Below are positions 7,385 through 13,969 of a stretch of DNA of 18,067 nucleotides, one piece after another. The position numbers and the translations under genes were made by a program. Below the pieces are notes generated by a model. That model was not told where the DNA came from. It searched no databases and saw nothing but the letters and a program-made list of their open reading frames with translations. The stretch is from an uncultured Veillonella sp. (lineage in GTDB: Bacteria; Bacillota; Negativicutes; Veillonellales; Veillonellaceae), in assembly GCA_900556785.1 (NCBI GenBank), contig USQK01000032.1, positions 1 through 18,067 on the forward strand. The letters run 5' to 3'. Position 1 is the first letter of the stretch. Each line of letters opens with the position of its first letter.

Positions 7385-7796
7385 TAGGCATCTCCTCAAC
7401 AGCTGCTAACATAGGCTGATAAAAAGTATCGTCTAATCGCACAATTTTACCTGTTGATTTTGACATAAATGCATTCTTAGTCTCTCCCGTAGCTAGGAGC
7501 GCACCATCACTGGCACGGCGCATACGATAACGGAATATCATTTGAGCACGTGTCATTTTAACCAAATATGTTTCGATGTGAAGTTCATCATCAAAATTTG
7601 CTGGTTCTTTATAATTGCAGGATACATTCATGATAGGAAATACAATATCCTCATTCATCATATCCCACAGGGTTACACCGATTTGACGAAGGAATTCAAT
7701 GCGTGCCATTTCAAACCATCTAAAATGATTACTATGGTGCGCAATACCCATCATATCGGTTTCGTAAAATCGTACATTTACTGAAGCAATATGCAT
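7377..7796 (-). CDS. Acyl-CoA thioesterase, hotdog fold (YbgC/4HBT family)
   Basis: A 139-residue single hotdog-domain thioesterase. The segment VRFYETDMMGIAHHSNHFRWFE (8-29) carries the catalytic Asp (D14) of the 4-hydroxybenzoyl-CoA thioesterase/YbgC group, followed by the long hydrophobic helix ARIEFLRQIG. It probably hydrolyses short or medium acyl-CoA in the cytoplasm; the chain specificity cannot be read. The ATG at 7796 has an AAGGA site about 8 bases upstream. It is the first gene after a near-consensus promoter and overlaps murI by 8 bases. A thioesterase gene near the racemase also occurs in Bacillus subtilis (ysmA near racE), which suggests old linkage. Confidence 0.88.
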   Translation of the reverse strand: MHIASVNVRFYETDMMGIAHHSNHFRWFEMARIEFLRQIGVTLWDMMNEDIVFPIMNVSCNYKEPANFDDELHIETYLVKMTRAQMIFRYRMRRASDGALLATGETKNAFMSKSTGKIVRLDDTFYQPMLAAVEEMPNE

Positions 7797-7832
7797 ATAT
7801 TTATCCTTCTTTTTTCATAGAATACAACCTTC

Positions 7833-7861
7833 ATTGTATATCTATTACTTTAGCGTGTCAA
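7833..7861 (-). promoter_or_regulatory. Near-consensus housekeeping promoter of thioesterase-murI operon
   Basis: On the minus strand TTGACA (7856-7861) and TACAAT (7833-7838) are separated by exactly 17 bases. The start site would be near 7826, giving a leader of about 30 bases before the ATG at 7796. The -35 directly abuts the T-rich tail of the preceding terminator. This is the best-formed promoter in the window. Confidence 0.85.
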
Positions 7862-7902
7862 ATAAATAAAGGCAGTTCAATCGCAACGGATCAAACTGCC
7901 TT
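7861..7902 (-). terminator. Intrinsic terminator after the DUF1232 gene
   Basis: On the minus strand a 14-bp stem (7889-7902 with 7869-7882, two G:U pairs) and 6-base loop are followed by TATTTATT. It begins 13 bases after the stop codon of the DUF1232 gene and separates that unit from the thioesterase-murI operon. Confidence 0.82.
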
Positions 7903-7914
7903 AATGGTTAAAAG

Positions 7915-8259
7915 CTAGTTACTGCCACCAAATGGGAAGTATTTTTTTGCCTCTTCTTGATGACGAGTTTTAATGTAACGATTGGCAACCTTGAAGGCAA
8001 GACCAAGCACGGCTACATCATCTATCCAACCTAATACAGGAATTGTATCCGGTACAATATCAATAGGTAATACGAGATACCCTAAGGCACCAGCAATGAC
8101 TGCTTTTACATATTTTGGAGTGTCCTTGTCACGCATACAAAGGAACAAGGTCACTGCTCGTTGTACAAAGGCAAGCTTCTTACCATATCGTCCTAAAAAA
8201 GCGGCGAATTTAGATTCGTTAAAATACTTACCATATGTAATAATTTTTAATGGATTCAT
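7915..8259 (-). CDS. DUF1232 (YkvA-like) small membrane protein
   Basis: A protein of 114 residues (116 from the earlier ATG at 8265). The segment YVKAVIAGALGYLVLPIDIVPDTIPVLGWIDDVAVLGLAF (about residues 50-88) is the DUF1232 signature: one or two hydrophobic helices around a PIDIVPD turn. Function is not established; members are small membrane proteins in many bacteria. I prefer the ATG at 8259 because AAAGGA lies 8 bases before it but only 2 before the ATG at 8265. It starts 19 bases after the DUF697/LEA-like gene and shares its promoter, and a strong terminator follows, making a two-gene unit. Confidence 0.8.
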   Translation of the reverse strand: MNPLKIITYGKYFNESKFAAFLGRYGKKLAFVQRAVTLFLCMRDKDTPKYVKAVIAGALGYLVLPIDIVPDTIPVLGWIDDVAVLGLAFKVANRYIKTRHQEEAKKYFPFGGSN

Positions 8260-8278
8260 CTTCATAATCCTTTAGCGC

Positions 8279-9130
8279 CTATTTGCGCAAACCACCAATT
8301 TTATCTTTTGCTGTATTAACAGTGTTTGTAGCAACATCTTTTGCTGTTTCAACAGCATCATTAGCTTTAGTTTTTGCAGTTTCTACTGCAGCTTGTGCAG
8401 AAGCTTTAGCTACTTCTACGCCACCTTTAGCTAATTCTTTAGCTACATCAATATTTTCTTTAGCAACATCAATTTTCTCTTTTGCCGCATCGGTTACTTT
8501 CGCCACAACTTCTGCTGCATTGTCATGAAGTTGATATTTTGTTTCTGTATTCCATTTATCGATAGCAGGTGTTACTTTTTCTTCGTAAACTTGTTTCAAA
8601 GTTTCTTTAGCAAGACCTGTTTCATTAGCAATACCAGCCCAAACGTCGCGTTGACCTTGTGTGAAAGGAATGCTAGCGCTTGCATCACGGATGATGTCAC
8701 CTGCTATAGCTTTACCGCTTTCAAGGAATTCAGCAACCATTGGTTTATAGCGTTCGATATCAGAAGGCATACCATCTTGGATCCAAATGTGAGCAATTTT
8801 ACCGATAGCATATGTTAAACCAACTGCTACAGGAACGCGAACTGCTTTTAGAGGAACAAGAAGAGAAATAGCCGCTGTACCTACAGCTGTGCTAAGACCA
8901 CCAACTAGCCCCACTACGGCACCAGATTGTAATTCTACTTCGTAAAGATGTGCAATGCGAGTTACCATATACGTTGCATTGGCGCACAAAGCAACACTGC
9001 TGAATTTAGGGGATAATGCCAATGCCGCTGCACGACCTGCACCCCAGAAAATAAATTGTTCAACTTGATAGTCACGGTCTTGAGAACCATCCATAAGTGG
9101 CTCAAGTGTTACGCCATTATATTCTGCCAT
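8279..9130 (-). CDS. DUF697-like membrane protein with LEA-like C-terminal repeats
   Basis: A 283-residue two-part protein. Residues about 28-125 (GAGRAAALALSP..., then Gly/Ala-rich helices and YAIGKIAHIWIQDG) resemble the DUF697/YcjF membrane helical domain: Pro-containing loops, TRIAHLYEVE, and hydrophobic hairpins. After a linker (about 126-205) comes an Ala/Lys-rich amphipathic helix to the C terminus. In it the pair AK recurs at 216, 223 and 230 (spacing 7) and then 241, 252, 263 and 274 (spacing 11), like LEA group 3 or apolipoprotein-type repeats, which bind membranes or protect them under stress. No GTPase domain is present, unlike many DUF697 proteins. The ATG at 9130 has AAAGGAG; an extended -10 promoter lies about 50 bases upstream. 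Function inferred only. Confidence 0.75.
   Translation of the reverse strand: MAEYNGVTLEPLMDGSQDRDYQVEQFIFWGAGRAAALALSPKFSSVALCANATYMVTRIAHLYEVELQSGAVVGLVGGLSTAVGTAAISLLVPLKAVRVPVAVGLTYAIGKIAHIWIQDGMPSDIERYKPMVAEFLESGKAIAGDIIRDASASIPFTQGQRDVWAGIANETGLAKETLKQVYEEKVTPAIDKWNTETKYQLHDNAAEVVAKVTDAAKEKIDVAKENIDVAKELAKGGVEVAKASAQAAVETAKTKANDAVETAKDVATNTVNTAKDKIGGLRK
8300..8500 (-). repeat. DNA encoding the Ala/Lys repeat helix
   Basis: The 3' part of the DUF697-like gene is internally repetitive: codons for VAK(E)(N/K)IDVAKE and then four 11-codon units ending in VE(T/V)AK. The near-identical 21-base units around 8441-8485 could slip during replication, so copy number may vary between strains. Confidence 0.6.
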
Positions 9131-9179
9131 AAGTATTCTCCTTTGTTGTGAACCAACTATAGGTCTTATTATTAGTATT

Positions 9180-9207
9180 ATTATACCATTCTATTGATAG
9201 AAGTGAA
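9180..9207 (-). promoter_or_regulatory. Promoter of the DUF697/DUF1232 unit
   Basis: The minus strand shows TTCACT (9202-9207), a 16-base spacer, and TATAAT (9180-9185) preceded by TGG, giving an extended -10. The start site near 9173 leaves a leader of about 43 bases that holds AAAGGAG before the ATG at 9130. Confidence 0.65.
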
Positions 9208-9256
9208 ATGAATTTTTCTAATTATCCATATATAACAGCTTCTAATATTTTCTATA

Positions 9257-10024
9257 TTACCAACTTGTGAGTCCTCCATCGATTGTCCAGGCTGCACCTG
9301 TCACAAAAGACGCCTTATTACTCAACAAAAATACAATTACTTCTCCAATTTCATGAGGCTTAGCAATACGACCTAATGGGTAATGTTGGCCCATTTCAGC
9401 CTTAGCAGCCGCCGCATCTTGGTGGGCATTAGCAATCTGTTTATCTACTAATGATGTATCTACATCACCAGGACACACACAGTTTACACGAACACTGTGA
9501 GGTGCCATTTCAAGGGATAGAGATTTTGTAAAGCTCACTACAGCTCCCTTTGACGCACCATATACAGAACACGCTACATTACCTTGTAAACCTGCATCAC
9601 TAGCGATTGTTACAATACTGCCCTTTGAGGCTCGTAAATAGGGAAGCGCCGCTTGACATAAGAATACAGTACCTTTTACATTGGTCCCAAACATTTCATC
9701 AAAAGCTGCTTCTGTAACATCAGCTAGTAACTCTTCTTCATAATAGCCTGCAGCTGTTACAAGAGCAGACACCCCACCAAATAAATCTACTGTTTCTTTT
9801 ACAATTCGCTGACAGTCCTCAATTTTAGATACATCACCTTGAATATATTGTACCTTAGAGGAATAACGACGTAGCTTAGTTTTAGCCTTTTGACCAACTT
9901 TTTCATTTCGACCATTGATGACTACACACCAACCTTCTTTAAGTAAAAGCTTTGCCGTAGCAAATCCAATACCCGATGTACCACCACTAATCAAGGCCAC
10001 TTGAACATCACTTTTATGAGGCAT
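9257..10024 (-). CDS. Short-chain dehydrogenase/reductase (FabG-like)
   Basis: A 255-residue classical SDR. The Rossmann motif SGGTSGIG (13-20), NGR (38-40, suggesting NADP preference), GDV (63-65), AAG (91-93), N115, S142, Y155 and K159 form the full cofactor and catalytic set, with CPGDVDTSLV (about 189-198) and the C-terminal GAAWTIDGG typical of 3-oxoacyl-ACP-reductase-like enzymes. The substrate is unknown; TAAG instead of the usual NAAG is a mild change. The ATG at 10024 lies 11 bases after the permease gene, with AGGAGG overlapping that gene's stop codon, so the two are coupled. No clear terminator follows. Confidence 0.88.
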   Translation of the reverse strand: MPHKSDVQVALISGGTSGIGFATAKLLLKEGWCVVINGRNEKVGQKAKTKLRRYSSKVQYIQGDVSKIEDCQRIVKETVDLFGGVSALVTAAGYYEEELLADVTEAAFDEMFGTNVKGTVFLCQAALPYLRASKGSIVTIASDAGLQGNVACSVYGASKGAVVSFTKSLSLEMAPHSVRVNCVCPGDVDTSLVDKQIANAHQDAAAAKAEMGQHYPLGRIAKPHEIGEVIVFLLSNKASFVTGAAWTIDGGLTSW

Positions 10025-10035
10025 ACCTTGCCCTC

Positions 10036-10830
10036 CTATAATGTTGAAATATAGTCATAGACTAATTTCAACAACATAACTGTCGTTACCGACAAGAATA
10101 CAACTCGCACCAAAGATGAGCCCTTCGCAATTGCCAAATGCGAGCCTAAATAAGCACCTATAATTTGACCTGCCCCGGTGGCAAGACCATACGTAATATT
10201 GACGTGTCCTAAATATAAAAATACCAATAAAGATGCCAAATTACTAGTAAAATTCAATATTTTTGCATTAGCAGATGCATGTAAAAAATCAAAGCCTGTA
10301 AAGATAAATCCCATAATCAGAAATGTACCTGTACCAGGACCAATAAAGCCGTCATATATACCAATGCCAAGAGCAAAAGCCATACAAATATATAGCGCTT
10401 TTCCTGTTACCTGAGATGTACGATTGATTTCACCCCAGTCTTTTTTGAACACCACAAAGAGTGTTACACAAACAAGTAATATGATAATAATAGGCTTTAC
10501 ATATAGCGGTGGTAAAGAAACAACCGCCAAGGTACCAAGCATAGAACCCACAAAGGTAAAAGGCAGTAATTTGCGAACTAGGGAAAAATCAACCATGTGA
10601 TTTCTTAAAAATGTAATCGATGCACTACCAGCACCAAAGATACTGGATAATTTATTACTGCCTAGAGCCACACTAGGTGGAAGATTTGTTAATAACATGG
10701 CAGGTACAGAAATGAGGCCTCCCCCGCCTACAATGGAGTCTACAAAGCCAGCAAACGCACCAGCTACGGCAAGTAAAACGAGTATAAGGATATCAAATGG
10801 TAAACCTGTTACCGCAATGAGCCACTCCAT
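10036..10830 (-). CDS. TauE/SafE (TSUP) family permease
   Basis: A 264-residue integral membrane protein of the sulfite exporter TauE/SafE family, with about eight hydrophobic helices. The N-terminal AGAFAGFVDSIVGGGGLISVPAML (about 22-45) is the family signature and GIYDGFIGPGTGTFLI (about 157-172) is the repeated second-half signature. Members move sulfite, sulfoacetate or other small organic anions. It follows metN-metI-yerC at a 65-base gap that contains a strong hairpin, and is coupled to the SDR gene. A role in sulfur compound export fits the methionine context but is an inference. The ATG at 10830 has a TAGGAGG site. Confidence 0.85.
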   Translation of the reverse strand: MEWLIAVTGLPFDILILVLLAVAGAFAGFVDSIVGGGGLISVPAMLLTNLPPSVALGSNKLSSIFGAGSASITFLRNHMVDFSLVRKLLPFTFVGSMLGTLAVVSLPPLYVKPIIIILLVCVTLFVVFKKDWGEINRTSQVTGKALYICMAFALGIGIYDGFIGPGTGTFLIMGFIFTGFDFLHASANAKILNFTSNLASLLVFLYLGHVNITYGLATGAGQIIGAYLGSHLAIAKGSSLVRVVFLSVTTVMLLKLVYDYISTL

Positions 10831-10855
10831 AATAAACCTCCTACAGATAGCACAT

Positions 10856-10880
10856 CAACGGTCGCCAAAGGCCACCGTTG
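10856..10880 (-). other. Hairpin between yerC and the TSUP permease
   Basis: Two 11-base arms (10856-10866 and 10870-10880) pair with a single internal mismatch around a 3-base loop; the stem is GC-rich. It lies 15 bases after the yerC stop codon and 17 bases before the permease ribosome site. There is no T-run, so it is not a standard terminator; an mRNA processing or stability element, or an operator, is possible. Confidence 0.6.
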
Positions 10881-10895
10881 TCATGCTAATTTATT

Positions 10896-11192
10896 TTATT
10901 TTGCACCTAGACGATCGAGGGCCAATGTATAACCATCCGCACCATATACTAAACAGCGCTTTACACGACTAATCGTAGCAGTACTCGCACCCGTTTCTTC
11001 TACGATTTTCTCATAGCTATCCCCTGCGCGAAGCATTTTTGCTACTTGTAAGCGTTGAGATAATGCTTTTAATTCGTTAATCGTACAGATATCTTCAAAA
11101 AATGCATAGCATTCCTCTGTATTTTCAAGCGTTAAAATGGCGGTGAACAATTCGTCATTTTGTTGACTTCTCAATTTTTCATTGATACTCAT
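10896..11192 (-). CDS. yerC: YerC/YecD-family TrpR-like regulator
   Basis: A 98-residue, all-helical DNA-binding protein of the TrpR superfamily (YerC/YecD type). FFEDICTINELKALSQRLQVAKML (about 31-54) is the family core and YEKIVEETGASTATISRVKRCL (about 60-81) is the helix-turn-helix with the recognition helix STATISRVKR. The function of YerC-type proteins is poorly defined. It sits 9 bases after metI, with AGGAGG overlapping the metI stop codon, so it is translated with the transporter and may regulate it. Candidate operators in this window are the dyad at 13876-13897 and the hairpin sequence at 10856-10880, but no contact can be shown here. Confidence 0.88.
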   Translation of the reverse strand: MSINEKLRSQQNDELFTAILTLENTEECYAFFEDICTINELKALSQRLQVAKMLRAGDSYEKIVEETGASTATISRVKRCLVYGADGYTLALDRLGAK

Positions 11193-11201
11193 AGGATCCT
11201 C

Positions 11202-11855
11202 CTACTTCTTATTCATCGCTTTAGACCAAGCATCACCAATCATTTGTACAACTTGTACCAATACAATCAAGATGATGATTGTAGCGATCATAATATCGGC
11301 TTGGAAACGTTGGTAACCATATCGGATAGCAATATCCCCAAGGCCACCACCACCAATAGCACCAGCCATCGCAGAGTACCCGATGAGGTTAACGATAAGA
11401 ACCGTTACATTGTCAATAATTGTTGGCAATGCTTCTGGTAATAATACTTTCCAAATGATTTGTAATGGGCTTGCCCCCATAGATTGAGCCGCCTCGATAA
11501 CGCCAAAATTGATGTCCTTAATAGACGTTTCTACAAGGCGTGCCAAAAACGGAATTGCCGCAATGGTCAACGGCACACATGCTGCAGTTGTACCGATGGA
11601 TGTACCTACCACCATACGAGTAAACGGAATGATAGCAACCATCAAGATGATGAAAGGTACAGAACGTGTAGCATTGACAATGGCACCCAATACTTTATTG
11701 AGTGCTACATTTTCTAAGATATGACCTTTAGAAGTAACAACCAAAACAACACCAAGAGGAATACCTAATAACATTGCCATTACGGTAGAAATTATCGTCA
11801 TTTGCAATGTATCAAGGGTACCAGTTATGAGTAGATTAATGATTTGCTCTGACAT
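11202..11855 (-). CDS. metI: Methionine ABC transporter permease
   Basis: A 217-residue inner-membrane permease of the MetI type with five predicted helices. The cytoplasmic EAA coupling loop reads EAAQSMGASPLQIIWKVLLPEALPTI (about 121-146), which contacts the MetN ATPase. Length equals E. coli MetI. The ATG at 11855 lies inside the end of metN, a 20-base overlap, with a GAGGTGA ribosome site, so the subunits are made together. With MetN it would import methionine, including the D-isomer in characterised systems. No MetQ binding-protein gene is in the window. Confidence 0.93.
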   Translation of the reverse strand: MSEQIINLLITGTLDTLQMTIISTVMAMLLGIPLGVVLVVTSKGHILENVALNKVLGAIVNATRSVPFIILMVAIIPFTRMVVGTSIGTTAACVPLTIAAIPFLARLVETSIKDINFGVIEAAQSMGASPLQIIWKVLLPEALPTIIDNVTVLIVNLIGYSAMAGAIGGGGLGDIAIRYGYQRFQADIMIATIIILIVLVQVVQMIGDAWSKAMNKK

Positions 11856-12882
11856 AACCGATCACCTCGCTTTCAATTGGTAACATTTTGATGTAGTCCA
11901 AACCTTCTTGCGCATTTTCTGGGTCACCATTCAAGATAACGATGAGGCGACCAACGCTCGTATTTTGGATGTAATCAATGCCGCCAAAAAGGATGCTTAC
12001 ATCTAAATTAAAGCGTCTTACAAGGCCTGCTACTACAGGCTCATCTGTTGCTTGTCCTGTAAATTTGAGACGAACTAAGGGCGCGGTCCCTGCAATCCAT
12101 TGATCATGCAACTCTAGATGTTCCAATGCTTCTGGAGGTAAGTTATCACTCACTACAGAGCTAATAAACTCTTTTGTCGTATTTTCGCGAGGATGTGTGA
12201 ATACTTCAATAGTACTACCTTCTTCGAGGATGACACCACCTTCAATAACCGCCACGCGATCACAGATTTCACGGATAACGTGCATCTCATGTGTAATGAG
12301 CACAATAGTGAGCCCCATCTTCTCATTAATATTTTTCAACAATTTCAAAATGGAATCTGTTGTTTGAGGATCAAGGGCAGAGGTAGCTTCGTCACAAAGG
12401 AGGACCTTTGGATTAGACGCTAAAGCACGAGCAATACCAACACGTTGTTTTTGACCACCAGATAATTGAGATGGATAGTTGTTCATACGCTCAGTAAGGC
12501 CTACAATATCAAGGATTGGCGTAATGCGTTCCTTGATTTCAGATTTGCTCATTCCTTGTAATTCCAACGGAAATGCCACATTGTCATATACGGTACGAGA
12601 GGACAATAGGTTAAAATGTTGGAAAATCATGCCAATATCTTTGCGCGCTTTACGCAAATCAGATTTGCTAAGTGTTGTTAAATCTGTACCATTTACGATA
12701 ACAGAGCCTGATGTAGGTGCTTCGAGCATGTTGATGCACCGAATCAATGTGGATTTACCGGCACCGGATTGACCGATAATGCCAAAGATTTCGCCTTCTT
12801 TCACATTTAGGCTAATATCTTTCAACGCTTCCACACGAGTAGCGCCTTCATAGACTTTACTAATGTGTTCTAATTGTATCAA
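11836..12882 (-). CDS. metN: Methionine ABC transporter ATP-binding protein
   Basis: A 348-residue ABC ATPase with Walker A GQSGAGKST (37-45), Q-loop near 88, signature LSGGQKQR (140-147), Walker B LLCDEA (161-166) and switch H198. The C-terminal ~90 residues form a NIL (ACT-like) domain, which in E. coli MetN binds methionine and shuts the transporter down when the cytoplasm is full, so substrate feedback is likely here. The start is a TTG codon at 12882 with AAAGGA about 7 bases upstream; no in-frame ATG serves better. It follows the aminotransferase gene by 55 bases without a terminator and overlaps metI. Confidence 0.94.
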   Translation of the reverse strand: MIQLEHISKVYEGATRVEALKDISLNVKEGEIFGIIGQSGAGKSTLIRCINMLEAPTSGSVIVNGTDLTTLSKSDLRKARKDIGMIFQHFNLLSSRTVYDNVAFPLELQGMSKSEIKERITPILDIVGLTERMNNYPSQLSGGQKQRVGIARALASNPKVLLCDEATSALDPQTTDSILKLLKNINEKMGLTIVLITHEMHVIREICDRVAVIEGGVILEEGSTIEVFTHPRENTTKEFISSVVSDNLPPEALEHLELHDQWIAGTAPLVRLKFTGQATDEPVVAGLVRRFNLDVSILFGGIDYIQNTSVGRLIVILNGDPENAQEGLDYIKMLPIESEVIGYVRANH

Positions 12883-12937
12883 AATAATTTCCTTTCTTAA
12901 GGTAAATATGTATCATTTGATGAAAGCAGCTTATCTA

Positions 12938-13795
12938 TCAAGGTAATCCCTCTTCCATCAATTTTTCTAGAGCTTCGCGTAGACGAAGTGTAATAGCACC
13001 TGGTTTACCACCAGATACTGGATTTCTGTCTAGCTTAGTAATTGGGATGACACCACCAATTGTATCGGTAAAGAATAATTCGTCCGCATCATCTACAAAA
13101 GCGCGGTCAAATTCTTTTTCAATAACTGTAATACCTAGAGATGGTGCTACGCGAGTCAAAATCATTTGGCGCGTAATACCTTTTAAGATATGATTATCTG
13201 CTGGATGCGTATACAAGATACCATCTTTGACAGCAAATACATTAGATGTTGCACCTTCTGTACAAACGCCATTACGGAACAACATGGCAGTATAAGCAAA
13301 TTTCTTTTCCGCTTTAGTTTGTGCCAAAATATTTGGAATCAAGTTAGTAGTCTTAACATCTACATGGTCCCAACGCTCATCAGGTAATGCAATCGCTTTT
13401 ACACCTTCACCCAATTTATTAACCGCATCCATATCCAAATTACGGATAGACATGAGCATTTGTGGTTCTAGTTTGGAACGATCATATGCATGATGACGTG
13501 GCGCTACACCACGAGAGATTTGCAAATAAATATAGCCCTCTTTGATTTCACTTTGCTCGATTAAAATTTCGTGCAATTCTGTTAAATCATCTGGGGTCAT
13601 TTTTACGGGAATATCCATTTCACGCATAGAGCGATACAAGCGATCTTGATGGTAGGACAATGCGAAGCAACGGCCTTTTACAACACGTACTACTTCGTAT
13701 ACAGAGTCACCAAACAAATAACCACGGTCATCAATACTGATAACTTTGGCACCTGGTTCAACAAACTCGCCATTAAAATATGTTAATTCTTGCAT
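12938..13795 (-). CDS. dat: D-amino-acid (D-alanine) aminotransferase
   Basis: A 285-residue fold-type IV PLP aminotransferase. K148 in DVKTTNLIPNIL is the Schiff-base lysine and E180 in CTEGATSN the ring-nitrogen partner. SRGVAPRHH (94-102), with R100 and H102, matches the substrate carboxylate trap of D-alanine transaminases rather than branched-chain enzymes; RGYLFGDSVYE (24-34) is the N-terminal signature. Such enzymes exchange D-amino acids and 2-oxo acids, for instance D-alanine plus 2-oxoglutarate to D-glutamate, and are broad, accepting D-methionine. Cytoplasmic. The ATG at 13795 has GAGGTG 7 bases upstream, and the gene leads the metN-metI-yerC operon behind an extended -10 promoter with an operator-like dyad. 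Confidence 0.87.
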   Translation of the reverse strand: MQELTYFNGEFVEPGAKVISIDDRGYLFGDSVYEVVRVVKGRCFALSYHQDRLYRSMREMDIPVKMTPDDLTELHEILIEQSEIKEGYIYLQISRGVAPRHHAYDRSKLEPQMLMSIRNLDMDAVNKLGEGVKAIALPDERWDHVDVKTTNLIPNILAQTKAEKKFAYTAMLFRNGVCTEGATSNVFAVKDGILYTHPADNHILKGITRQMILTRVAPSLGITVIEKEFDRAFVDDADELFFTDTIGGVIPITKLDRNPVSGGKPGAITLRLREALEKLMEEGLP

Positions 13796-13851
13796 AGGAG
13801 CACCTCTTTTTCTATATCGTTACTCTATCAAGTAGTAATCATCATGGACTT

Positions 13852-13860
13852 ATTATATCA
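13852..13860 (-). promoter_or_regulatory. Extended -10 promoter of dat-metNI operon
   Basis: The minus strand reads TGATATAAT. The start site near 13845 gives a leader of about 50 bases, too short for a SAM riboswitch or T-box. The -35 position falls on the inverted repeat at 13876-13897. The 17 bases 13849-13865 are identical to 2063-2079 before rph. Confidence 0.65.
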
Positions 13861-13875
13861 CAATTACTTTCAAAT

Positions 13876-13897
13876 TTTCACACTTTACTTTGTGAAA
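13876..13897. repeat. 22-bp operator-like dyad over the dat -35 region
   Basis: TTTCACA (13876-13882) and its exact complement TGTGAAA (13891-13897) flank 8 bases. The dyad covers the -35 position of the dat-metNI promoter, a classic repressor site location. The arm order is the reverse of a CRP/FNR site. I do not recognise the cognate regulator; the YerC-like protein encoded downstream is one candidate. Confidence 0.55.
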
Positions 13898-13914
13898 GAT
13901 ATAACTTAGATATA

Positions 13915-13961
13915 CAAAAATCCGCTAGGATGCCATAGCTAAAAACTATATCCTAGCGGAT
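13915..13961 (-). terminator. Intrinsic terminator after the acyltransferase gene
   Basis: ATCCGCTAGGAT arms (13950-13961 and 13920-13931) form a perfect 12-bp stem on the minus strand around an 18-base loop that can pair a little further, followed by a run of T (plus-strand A at 13916-13920). It starts 9 bases after the acyltransferase stop codon. Confidence 0.88.
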
Positions 13962-13969
13962 GTATATTA

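Noticed and set aside
7385..7399. TTG start for murI five codons upstream
   Set aside because: That TTG overlaps the GAGGAG ribosome site that serves the ATG at 7384.
8300..8500. Tandem repeats as a CRISPR array
   Set aside because: The repeats are in frame inside a coding gene with 21- and 33-base periods and no unique spacers.
12883..12937. SAM riboswitch or T-box before metN
   Set aside because: The gap is only 55 bases and has no terminator-antiterminator pair; the dat leader (about 50 bases) is also too short.
13876..13897. CRP/FNR binding site
   Set aside because: The arms are TTTCACA...TGTGAAA, the reverse order of TGTGA...TCACA, and the spacing differs.
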